This document shows, in pieces, positions 37,601 to 45,029 of a DNA stretch of 64,000 nt. The notes under the pieces are model-generated. The model did not search any database and had not been told where the DNA came from. It worked only from the letters and a program-made list of their open reading frames with translations. Made by a program: the position numbers and the translations under genes. The stretch comes from Daucus carota subsp. sativus (taxonomy: Eukaryota; Streptophyta; Magnoliopsida; Apiales; Apiaceae): positions 58,208,949-58,272,948 of the forward strand of contig NC_030383.2 in assembly GCF_001625215.2 (NCBI RefSeq). The letters are read 5' to 3'. The first letter of the stretch is position 1, and each line of letters starts with the position of its first letter.

Positions 37601-39759
37601 CAGTATTTGTTAATGCTAGGTTTAATGGTCTCCCTGTGCACCTTGACACAAATTAAACAAAATAAACTACTATATCTAACCTAAAAAAAGTGATAGTTTT
37701 GGAACAGGATTATTAAAACAACCACACCCAAACCTGTTTTGCATTCCATGTGGAGACTGGACAGTGACTGTAAGTTGGCTGATATATTAATTGTCATGCT
37801 AACCTGCATTAAATGAACATATCGTCAAAAATTGAACAATAACCTTTCTCCTAAATCAACAATAAAATCCAACTTTATGAGAAGCAGTGTCAAAAAAGAG
37901 GCAAATCCAACTTTATGAGAAGCAGTGTCAAAATAATTATGTTATATAATTATTGAATCTGAAAAAAAAAAGAGAGAAATTTGTGTCAGGAATTTTGTCA
38001 AACACTTAAAAAACATGCTACAAAATACTCCCTGAATTAGTGGAACTAATGCAGTGAACGAAGAATTGTTAAGAATGACAGAAGACACAGGACATCCCTC
38101 TTCCCATTCGATGAACTAATCGAGAAAGCGGAGATTCAGAGACAGAAGCCAGATACGGAGAAATGTCATGACAAACTAAAAAAACTAACAAAACTTGGGA
38201 GAAAGAAGATTATACAACTAACCTCATCCATGAAGAGCGAGTCTTGAAAAACAGAATGAATCTCCTAGTCTGAAGGCAGAAGAGAAAAAGTAGCTCTGGA
38301 TTTCAAATTCAAATTCAAACAATGTTACAATGAAATTAAAAATACATAGCATTGATGTGTATGGAATATAAGCATTGTCCAGGAGTTGGATCTTTCGCCC
38401 AGCAGACCAACCCGCCAAATCTGTAAAGTAAAATATTATCGTACCTTTACACGTGATTAACCCAGCTGCACCGTAATCCACGTGTGTTTGGAATATTTTT
38501 TTAAAAAAATCAATGGCATCATGTGTAATTAAGAGGGTGAAGAGGGGCAGTGGTAGTAAAAAGCCTTGCAAAATGGGAGGAGTATCTATCTATTTATAGA
38601 TATATATTAAGATATTAAACCCATATTCGGAACAGATATGTCAAATGTAGAGACAGTTTCAGATGAAAACGAGTACTCACCAGCCTTATACGAAGATTTT
38701 GCAGATTAGGCGAGCTTCTAATCAAGCAAATAACAGACTGAGTCTGAACCAGATCATAAAATCCAAAAGATATTTGTAGAGAGATCAACTTATCCATTAT
38801 TCTAAGTCTCCTAAAAACAACAGATGCACCTGGTTCCACAGACTTGAAATATATACATACATAGATGTCAAGAAAACAAATAAAAATCAGGGTCATGTTG
38901 AGTATTTCATATGTGGTATTGTATATCAAATTAGTGAATAACCATATAGTATTTCATTGAATTTGTAAATATTTTAATTTACCTTAAAGGGAAAAACATC
39001 GAGGAGAAGGACTTGGATTCTGGGCATCTTGCAAACTAAGCTGTCAAAACTAATCACTCTTCGAAACCGATATGCAGACACCAAGCCAAGAGTTTCAACA
39101 TTCCTGATGTATTTAAACATTTGCCAATCAAAATTTTGACAGTAAGTGATCATCAACTTCCTGATATTGTTATCACACCGAAATTGGCCTCTCAAATTGA
39201 AAGTCCTGGTGCAATATTTCAAATCCAGTGTTTCGAGTTGAGCACCGAATGACATGTCAGAAGTAATTTGGACATGAGAGAGTCTAGCAGTAATGAGATT
39301 ACAGAAGCCTCCAAATCCAAGGGGCGGACTGAGTATACAGTTATCAAGCGTCAAATCAGTTAACTCTGAACAGGAAAACAGATAAGAAGGCATTTTGTAG
39401 GCACTGGGTCGTTTATTAAAAAGCTCCAATTTTTTAACGCCGCTGTTAGATATGTTTCTAATCCACGAATCTGTGTATAGAAGGGGCAGAGTTTTGGGAA
39501 TGTTAAGATGGAACTTCAATATATGTCCACTATGAACCAGCAGAATGTGACTTATGGTTAATGAAATTTCAGATGCTTGTTTATGTTTCTTAGAAACAAG
39601 ATGCGAAAAAAATACATCATCAAAAACTAGTTCAGCCTGTGATCCCCATAGAGTCCTCCAAGTTTTTGACAGTGTAGTAGTTCTTGCTGCATCGTGCAAC
39701 GGCAAACGTTCTAGAATGAGGTCTAATATGTTTATGGGCAAGTTGCTAATTCTATCCAT
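24564..39759 (-). CDS. F-box/LRR/FBD gene copy B2, exons intact, split by a Helitron in intron 2
   Basis: Exon 1 is 39759-38983 (259 codons; starts MDRISNLPINILDLI and lacks the N-terminal MATHKKARQ segment of siblings). Exon 2 is 38842-38681 (54 codons). Exon 3 is 24872-24564 (102 codons plus stop). I join them because exon 2 has no exon 3 within reach, the orphan exon 3 has no exons upstream, and the intron halves on the two sides (to about 25504 and from 38601) correspond to one continuous intron in B1 and B3. All frames are open and phase 0, giving about 415 aa if a 13.8-kb intron is removed. F-box, LRR and FBD are present. Whether such an intron is spliced is unknown; if not, the protein ends soon after exon 2 and loses the FBD. 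Function: SCF adaptor, substrate unknown. Confidence 0.7.
24960..25090. repeat. Partial tandem duplication at the start of B2 exon 3
   Basis: The stretch CTGCTTACTGTC...CCGTACCATCTACAGACT that begins exon 3 and the adjoining intron (about 24820-24960) recurs at about 24977-25125. It makes a decoy exon start upstream, on the - strand, of the real acceptor (24873-24874). Confidence 0.55.
26200..26450. mobile_element. Stowaway-related element, one end seen
   Basis: The right end GGAACGGAGGGAG|TA is clear and the interior (TGGTGAGACGTCCC) matches the element at 13421-13804. The left terminus was not found, so it may be truncated. It is nested in the Helitron. Confidence 0.5.
26510..26731. mobile_element. 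Stowaway-like MITE nested in the Helitron
   Basis: TA-bounded element with left end CTCCCTCCGTTC and right end TAGGGGGAGGAAG. It is about 222 bp, typical for the family. Confidence 0.7.
27774..27881 (-). pseudogene. RPAC1 (RNA polymerase I/III AC40 subunit) exon fragment, copy A
   Basis: The - strand reads VPTMAIEKVLIVKNTS, then in a shifted frame EVLSPRLALIPIKTDP, then a donor at 27774/27773. This corresponds to the conserved N-terminal region of RPAC1 (EVPTMAIEKV...DEVLSHRLGLIPI..DPRLFDY). The parent subunit assembles RNA polymerases I and III. A stop replaces the residue before VPT and there is a frameshift, so it is non-coding cargo of the Helitron. It is repeated at 31920-32025. Confidence 0.72.
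28056..28107 (-). other. Unassigned exon-like segment
   Basis: 52 bases with a good acceptor (TTACTTCAG) and donor (ATGAAG|GTAGTA) on the Helitron sense strand, open as LLQQKAKTNVGTEYVMK. I do not recognise the protein. It lies upstream of RPAC1 fragment A and might belong to the same or another captured gene. Confidence 0.3.
28215..28895. mobile_element. Harbinger-like MITE with an expanded ATA microsatellite
   Basis: Ends GGCCCCATTTGTTTTC and GCCAAATGACCCC are inverted and flanked by TTA on both sides. The interior repeats imperfect CATTCAGA words. It contains an (ATA)n run at 28592-28678. Confidence 0.6.
28592..28678. repeat. (ATA)n microsatellite, about 29 units
   Basis: Uninterrupted trinucleotide run of about 87 bases, probably highly variable in length. 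The apparent poly-isoleucine open frame opposite it is an artefact. Confidence 0.95.
29200..29655. mobile_element. Foldback MITE of Mutator type, 10-bp target duplication
   Basis: Long inverted ends (GGCTTAATGACCTTTTAGCC and its complement) run for roughly 80 bases each. The exact direct repeat CCGAGGTAAA stands on both sides (29190-29199 and 29656-29665). Length and target-site size fit a MULE-derived MITE. It is nested in the Helitron, hence younger. Confidence 0.85.
30463..30840 (-). pseudogene. HMGB (HMG-box chromatin protein) exon fragments
   Basis: Three exon pieces lie in order on the - strand. The first, 30840-30725, carries SEDPNKPKRSATAFFIFM, the start of the HMG box. The second, 30638-30575, carries EFKENNPGNANQSIGA and ends at a GTAAGT donor. 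The third, 30501-30463, carries AAGGEKWKSISQA, 13 codons between good splice sites. Plant HMGB proteins read DPNKPKRP.SAFFVFM, then FKEK.P..KSVAAVGK, then AGGEKWKSMSDA at the same exon borders. The second piece has a stop before EFKE and the last HMG-box exon is not seen. It is captured Helitron cargo, not a working gene. Confidence 0.75.
31204..31481 (-). pseudogene. Aldo-keto reductase fragment with internal deletion
   Basis: The - strand reads SSRDAKAVPIMGLRLGV and KKVVLDAIELGYR, the AKR N-terminus with the alpha-helix after the first strand. After a stop and a large gap comes IIVSNFSCKEIVDVLAFAKI with PSAINQ and a GTAAGC donor at 31204/31203. Plant chalcone/codeinone-reductase-like AKRs carry I.LDAIE.GYRHFDTA and IGVSNFS.KKL..LL..A.IPP.VNQ. 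The catalytic Asp/Tyr/Lys/His segment is absent. Confidence 0.75.
31920..32025 (-). pseudogene. RPAC1 exon fragment, copy B
   Basis: A second copy of the exon at 27774-27881, with about 100 bases of flanking intron also duplicated. It has an intact acceptor (ATATGCAG) before LPTMA, a one-base insertion after MA, and EVLS followed by a deletion. The C-terminal PINGDPRLFDYKS is better preserved than in copy A. The two copies lost different parts, so duplication preceded decay. Confidence 0.75.
33108..33251 (-). mobile_element. tRNA-derived SINE with 16-17-bp target duplication
   Basis: On the - strand it begins near GGACAGCCCAAGTGGTTAAG (A-box TGGTTAAGGG) with a B-box GGTTCGACTCT about 40 bases on, and ends in a poly(A) run (poly(T) on +, 33105-33121). 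The direct repeat TCAGAGATGATTAGTTT flanks it (33091-33107 and 33252-33268). The A/B boxes mimic a tRNA gene, but this is a retroelement. Confidence 0.85.
34087..34764 (-). other. Two unassigned small exons, acidic protein segment
   Basis: Exon-like pieces 34764-34697 (68 bp) and 34158-34087 (72 bp) have good acceptors (GTTTTACAG, TTTTTACAG) and donors (CATCAG|GTATCG, GGAAG|GTAACG). They join in phase to encode KTCEVDDSDEDDMEEVDRQS and CRDKSDDPHNMCGELLKIIG without a stop. Phase also fits the end of the preceding PDR exon, but PDR proteins do not continue this way. I do not recognise the family; it is probably a sixth captured gene. Confidence 0.4.
35052..35403 (-). pseudogene. PDR-type ABC transporter (ABCG) fragment, exon order permuted
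   Basis: The - strand reads FMDEISTGLDTTYQIVDSL and HTLQETALI first (35403-35295): the Walker B/D-loop of the first nucleotide-binding domain. Then comes MTVRETL and, after a one-base deletion, SARCQRVGSRYD (about 35277-35212). Then EMSRRENDPKIKPDPDVDIF ends at a GTAATA donor (35052/35051). In real PDR transporters the RETL and KPDPD parts come before the MDEISTGLD part. Order has therefore been changed during capture or afterwards. No transmembrane half is present. Confidence 0.75.
36185..36477 (-). pseudogene. C2-domain exon of a C2/GRAM-type protein
   Basis: After an acceptor at about 36478 the - strand reads GDHGITTEGEGWSLTVVLLE, LSDPYVVFSCNGKTRSSSIK and VFDFDAMNEPPSMLDPDVYD. This is the Ca2+/lipid-binding C2 fold as in plant C2-and-GRAM proteins (At1g03370 type: DPYVVFTCNGKTRTSSVKFQ). 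A few residues are inserted around NGYFAEV and the end is altered. No second C2 or GRAM part is found nearby. Helitron cargo. Confidence 0.75.
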
Positions 39760-40215
39760 GCTTCTGCAAATAGAAAGATATATTATTAACGGCAAGTTCT
39801 AAGTATTACCTGTTACGTAGTAGAACCCTAAAATTCTCATACATAATTTATTCACAACGGTAGAACCCTAAGATTCTGATACATTAGTACTAAAAAAAAA
39901 CATTATTACTTTCTTAAATCGAGCAAATACTACAAACTAATTAATCTATTCATCGTAATATATGAGACCCATATAAGCAAACGATTTAACCAAGATCATG
40001 GACTCTTCAACAGAAAATAGAGTTCCAGATTCATCTGAGACTCAATCAACATGATGCATGTTATTTCAAACAAAAAGATAAGTGTATACATAGATAGACA
40101 TACCTGAACTGAATACCAGTTTTTTTGCAGAGGGCGATTCAGTGAGGCAGCGTTAGATGAGCTCTTGTAAGGACTTGTTTGATGCTGGACTCTGTACAGT
40201 TGCTCCTCTGACAAC
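39760..40215 (-). promoter_or_regulatory. Leader intron and leader exon of copy B2
   Basis: Donor CAG|GTATGT at 40104/40103 and acceptor TTTGCAG at about 39764 match those of B1. The upstream promoter region, 40215 onward, does not match that of B3. Confidence 0.5.
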
Positions 40216-41326
40216 CTATGCATTATTTACTTCTTAAATTCCCAAGGGCTTGGCTCTATGACACAGTTTATGTCATCTCCCGCAGTCGTATCCAAACGTC
40301 TGGCTTTTCTTCTTTTACTCCGTTAGTATTCCTTTCCCACATTAAAAATCACTGCTTTATACGTATTTTTTTAATCTCCGTGACCAAACCAAACGTAATG
40401 ACTTGAATGAGACGGATGAATTATAATTCTAACCAATTATATTTTCTAATATTGCTAAAATAATAAAAAATCATAAATTTATTATGAAATATAAAATTAG
40501 CTGATTTTATTTGGAAGACTAATTTTAAATAAAAATTAAATGTGTATGCAGGGGGCTTAATATTATTTGTGGGATGAAATTAATTAAAAGTGTCATGTAA
40601 AATATGACAAAAATAATAATTTACGTTTTCACATTTTTTGAAATAAAATAATATTTTATTATATATATATAATTTAAAATATAAATCAAAAGTAAGCGTA
40701 TAGTTAATATTTAACAAAACTTTAAATCCTTTTGTATATACACCTATAATTATGCAAATCAAAGAGTTGTTAATCATATTAGTTATCTCCTTAGAACATA
40801 GATTAACCATTTCGATATATCTTTGCAAACAAAAACCTTCTGTCGGAATTGAACGACCTCTTGACAGTGTTATAAAAAATCGGGGATTGGACCTAACCGG
40901 TTAAACTACTAATTTAGTATTAATAAAAATTCGGGGATTAATCGGAGTGAAGATCGAATATCTTTTAATATTAAAATATATTTAATATTTAGTTATAATT
41001 ATATTAAAGTATTTAATAATTAATATATTTTCTGTATTCATAAATTCTATAATTGTTCATATTTAATTTTAATAATATACATATATATTTTGTTTAAAAA
41101 AATTATAAGGATTAGTTATATTTCAAAATCAAATCGGTTGACCATTTTGTATGAGATAAGTTAAATTGAGAATTTTTAAAACATGATCTTTTTTTTCATT
41201 TTTTTTAACAATAAAGCTTATACGCCTTACAGATGAGTATCCGTTCTAATATGAGTCAGAGTTGGATGTTGGCCCCAAGTTTCACGTTTTGGTAATAAAA
41301 GGCTTTATTATAATTTTCAGGAAAAG
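40216..41326. other. AT-rich intergenic DNA with a SINE-like remnant
   Basis: No gene is seen. About 41190-41285 (AAGCTTATACGCCTTACAGA, GAGTATCCGTTCTAA) resembles the tail half of the SINE at 33108-33251. Its tRNA-like head (GTCAGAGTCGAACCCCGACG) appears at about 41712-41731, beyond the foldback element at 41327-41645. Confidence 0.45.
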
Positions 41327-41645
41327 TGGCCCCAACTGTTACTTCAAAATGCAACTTCATGTTGTGTTAACAAAAACACAACTTGAAGTCGTGTTTTCAG
41401 CTCAAAACAAAACTTGAAGTCATGTTTTTCTATTCAAAACGCAACTTGAAGTCGTGTTTTCTGTTCAGAACACAACTTGAAATCGTGTTTTCAGTTTAAA
41501 ACGCAATTTTAAGTCGTGTTTTAAATTGAAAACGCAACTTTAATTTAAATCGTGTTCTAAACTAAAAACGCAACTTTAAATCGGGTTTCACTCAGAATTA
41601 TCGAAACATCACTTCAAGTCGTGTTTTGAAGTGACAGTTGGAACT
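41327..41645. mobile_element. Foldback element with internal 31-bp tandem repeats
   Basis: Inverted ends CCCCAACTGTTACTTCAAAA (left) and GTTTTGAAGTGACAGTTGG (right) enclose about eight degenerate 31-bp units of the form ACGCAACTTGAAGTCGTGTT plus spacer. Units diverge gradually along the array. No protein is encoded. Confidence 0.65.
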
Positions 41646-41773
41646 ATTTCTTATGAAAATGACGTTAAGACTCGTTTGACCTAAAATTGGGACTTTTAAG
41701 ACTTTTTCTCGTCAGAGTCGAACCCCGACGTTCGGTACAAACAACCCATCTCGGAATATGGTCTCTTAATATA

Positions 41774-42021
41774 GGGGCCGTTTGGGTGAGTTTAAAATAA
41801 GTGTTTTTTGCTTAAAATAAATAAGTGGAGTAGAAGTTAGAAGCAAGATAAGACTTATAAGTGATTAAAGTGTTTGGGAAATAAGTAGAAACCCTGAAAC
41901 AAAAGCTAGCATTCCTAACTTTTTATAAGTGCTTCTTGACTTATTACACAAACGGGTACGAATAAGTGCTTTTAACTTATAATCCAGAAGCTGGACTTAT
42001 AAGTGCCAGCCAAACACCCCC
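41774..42021. mobile_element. Harbinger/Tourist-like MITE
   Basis: Ends GGGGCCGTTTGGGTGAG and GCCAGCCAAACACCCCC are inverted, and the interior is the inverted counterpart of 12452-12703. About 248 bp. It lies just upstream of the leader exon of copy A4. Confidence 0.7.
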
Positions 42022-42098
42022 GTAATCTCGGGGGAAAAGTGAACAGTCGAGCTTTAGTACGACTGTTCGAAAGGACGCTAAAAGGATAGAGATTGCAA

Positions 42099-42106
42099 CA
42101 CGTGTC
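42099..42106 (+). promoter_or_regulatory. G-box/ABRE-like CACGTGTC, leader of copy A4
   Basis: CACGTGTCACTCTG is followed by a leader exon ending AAGTCAG|GTACAT (42201/42202). The leader intron then runs 2.8 kb to 45028 because of MITE insertions. Confidence 0.5.
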
Positions 42107-42449
42107 ACTCTGTACTAAGAGACGCTCATCCCAAGACACGAGCTTCTTCTACTTCCCCACTTTAGATGACCAGTGTCCATTGCAATGTCTCAAAAAGTCA
42201 GGTACATCTCATGTATATTTGATAAATCCTTATAAGGGTTTCTGAGATTCCATTTTGATTCTTGTTTTACTCATTAGAATGTGTGTTTTCATGAATATTC
42301 TTTCAAGTCTTATATGTCTAAATATGTTTATACTTTATATCTCACAGTGCTTTCTTGAATGCTTGTTTTTATGAGTCTTGTGAAGATGAAACATTCATTA
42401 TTCTAATAAAATGAAGTATATGAAATTATGTGCTATGAGCAATTTATAA

Positions 42450-43792
42450 GAGCAAGTCCAATGCTAAACTCAAAATAGATGTAGCTATTGCTAAAATTTG
42501 AAATCAAAAAGTACATTTTGATGCTAAAATTAATTTCATGCTCCAATGCATGGTTTTAAAATAGAACCAAGGAGATGTAAAAGGGTTAATTATCAAACTG
42601 GGCACTCATTTCACACCAATATATCATCCGGGACACTATCGAATTTTTGATATCATTTAAAACACCATTTTCAGAAGTTGTATCAGTCCTAAAAATAAAA
42701 CATTAAATTCAAAAACAAATCGACGGTTTGAGAAGTGTTACTCATGGAGCTTTAAAAGAATAGGCTGCAGAGATTATGTAGGTACGATTAATTGAATTTT
42801 CACATTCAAAAAATGGGTAAAATTGAAGGTGGAAGAGATAGTTATTAAAAACCCTAATAATCCATATATAGCCATTTTTTGGACGTGAAAATTCAATTAA
42901 TCGTGCCTACATAATCTCTATAGCCTATTGTGTTAAAGCCCCATGAGTAACACTTCTCATACTGTCAATTTGTTTTCAAATTTAACGTTTTATTTTTAAG
43001 ACTGATATAATTTTTGAAAACGATGTTTCAAATGAGACCGAAAATTCGAGAGTGTCCCGGATGATATATTGGTGTGAAGTGAGTGCCCAATTAGATAATT
43101 AACCCAGATGTAAAATTACTAACTTCTCAACCACCTCACTTTATTTCACAATTATATTTGATAGAATGATTCCAGAATGTGAACGGTAGTTGTGATTAAT
43201 GTAGTTACTCCAATATCATAACAAGCTGCAAGCCAGCAGCAATGTGCATAAGCTGAAACTTCTACTCGGACTTGACATACAACTAACTCAAGATTAAAAC
43301 ATCAGTCGGCCAAACTCATTAGTTCTAGCCAGTGCACTGCATAATATAATGTCTTAATATTTTGATTACAAGAAACAATACAGAAGAGCATGTTCCCTCT
43401 TAAACTCATTTAATTCAACAAACTGATAACTGAATATACAGGTCTTGTTTGGTGGTTGGAACTTCAATGAACATGCAAAATAAAAAAAAATAAAACAGAT
43501 GAAACTGAGATGCAATACATATGCACAGCGTTAATGCAGTAGAATGAGTATGAATTACACAAAGTACAAAAACTAAATCAAAATTGTTTTATATTCATTT
43601 CCCTCAAAATTCCCACTTGCATTGCCCATGTGGCAATTATAGCTACATCTATACTTGGTTCTATATTTGGAACCAAGTATAGCATTTTTCTATTTTAACA
43701 TCACATATAGGATTGCATTGGAGTGTTAAGTTTTATAAATGATGCTATATTATAGAAATAACAACATGTTTAGCATTACATTGGACTTGCTC
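42450..43792. mobile_element. MITE with GAGCAAGTCCAATG ends, interrupted by a foldback element
   Basis: Left GAGCAAGTCCAATGC and right GCATTACATTGGACTTGCTC are inverted; TAA flanks both sides. The interior is split by the Mutator-type element at 42583-43105. It sits inside the leader intron of A4. Confidence 0.65.
42583..43105. mobile_element. Mutator-type foldback MITE, 10-bp target duplication
   Basis: The long inverted halves start GGGTTAATTATC and end GATAATTAACCC. The direct repeat AGATGTAAAA stands at 42573-42582 and 43106-43115. Nearly the whole 523 bp folds back on itself around about 42840. Confidence 0.85.
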
Positions 43793-44087
43793 TAAGAACT
43801 ACCTCTAAGCATCTCCAATGAATACTGAATACTTGTTCTGAATAGTATCTCTTTCATTTTGAAGTGTGTGTTTCTGAAATTCCTTTCGATTCTTGTTTTA
43901 CTCATTAGAATGTTTGTTTTCATGAATATTCTTTGAAGTCTTATATGTGTAAATATGTTAAAATCTCACAGTGCTTTCTTGAATGGCTTGTATGTATGAG
44001 TCTTTTGAAGATGGATCATTCATTGTTCTAATAAAATAAAGTATATGAAATTATGTGCTATGAGCAATTTATAAGAATTACCTCTAA

Positions 44088-44431
44088 GCATCTCCAATGG
44101 GGGTGCTAACTAAAATTGCTTAAAATAACAAATCATCAAAAATATTATTTTTTTATTTTCTCTCTCTTTCGGCAATTTTTACTTAAAAATTTGCTCCAAT
44201 GGTTGACACCCAAAGTTGCCACATATTTGTACAAGTATAATTATAACAAGATAGGAAACTAAATGACTTTAGGGTGATTTATGCACTTTTTTCTATTTTA
44301 GGAGAGTGCCAAAAGTTGGCAATTTTGCTTGGCACTCCTTCCACTCCAATGGAGAGCCAACAAGAGTGTCATGCCACATCATCACACATGGCATTGTAGC
44401 ACTCTTTTTGGCACCCTCATTGGAGCTGCTC
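44088..44431. mobile_element. MITE with GCATCTCCAATG / CATTGGAGCTGCTC ends
   Basis: Inverted ends, TAA on both sides, about 344 bp. It belongs with the elements at 42450-43792 and 53058-53452 by its ends. It lies in the A4 leader intron. Confidence 0.6.
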
Positions 44432-44841
44432 TAAGAATGCTGAATGCTTTTTGTGGGTAGTATCTTTTTCATTTTGATCTCTACCAGCGGAGGCGGATGC
44501 AGGTTAAGGGTGCCCCTGTAATAAAAGAAATTATTAGTATATTTTTATATATTTTTTATTTTTAGTTAATTGTATATTATATGATATCATTGATATGTCC
44601 TTGTAAAATATTAAGTACTCCACAAATATATATTTTTTGAAAAATTAAGTACCGTTTAATTTATCTAATAAATAAAGCAAGTTAAAACATTTCATTAAAA
44701 CAAATAAAAGGAAGTTTTAAGCTAATGATTTGTAATTAAGATAAGTTTTAGCCTCTAAGAAAATTATGTTCTTTTATGATATCGTTATTTATATGGTGCC
44801 CCCTCTCTATAATTGTTCTAGATCCGCCACCATCTACCAGC

Positions 44842-44910
44842 ATGGCTAATACAAGGCGACTTGATAGTAAATCTAAAGTTGAAAGATTTAGCAACTTAAA
44901 ATCGTCTGTG
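44842..44910 (+). pseudogene. Truncated first coding exon of an F-box gene upstream of copy A4
   Basis: An acceptor-like CTACCAG is followed by ATG and MANTRRLDSKSKVERFSNL, homologous to the first 20-odd codons of the type A exon 1. The frame then leaves the family at ATCGTCTGTGTG. The same truncated unit precedes copy A5 (56977) and a trace remains before A6 (about 62570). It could act as an alternative leader exon or as a decoy start. Confidence 0.6.
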
Positions 44911-45029
44911 TGTGTTAGTCTTTGGGTTACCAGTTTTATTCTATGGAATGGGCTTTTAAATTAGTTACTACCACTTCCAATACTAAATACTTGTTGTGAA
45001 TACTCTCTCTCATTTTGATGTCTCCCAGC

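Larger units (their letters stand above)
25505..38600 (-). mobile_element. Non-autonomous Helitron, about 13.1 kb, with captured gene fragments
   Basis: On the - strand the element starts TCTATAAATAGATAGATAC (from 38600) and ends with a hairpin GCTCGC-GGCA-GCGGGC followed by ACTATC and CTAG (ending 25505). The flanking bases give insertion between A and T with no target duplication, the Helitron rule. Its host is intron 2 of F-box copy B2; related introns in B1 and B3 lack it. No Rep/helicase coding is seen. Inside are exon-like pieces of C2/GRAM, PDR-ABC transporter, aldo-keto reductase, HMGB and RPAC1 (twice), all on the Helitron sense strand and all incomplete, as in Helitrons known to capture genes. 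Nested later insertions include a MULE-type MITE, a Harbinger-like MITE, Stowaways and a SINE. Stretches not listed separately show no recognised content. Confidence 0.8.

Noticed and set aside
38224..38571. 115-codon - strand frame next to the Helitron 5' end
   Set aside because: Hydrophobic, low-information sequence with no family match; the Helitron border runs just outside it. Could be filler or an unrecognised fragment.
25505..38600. Reading the 25-38 kb interval as several ordinary neighbouring genes
   Set aside because: Every recognised piece is a partial exon set with frame breaks, all lie on one strand, and the interval has Helitron ends within an F-box intron.
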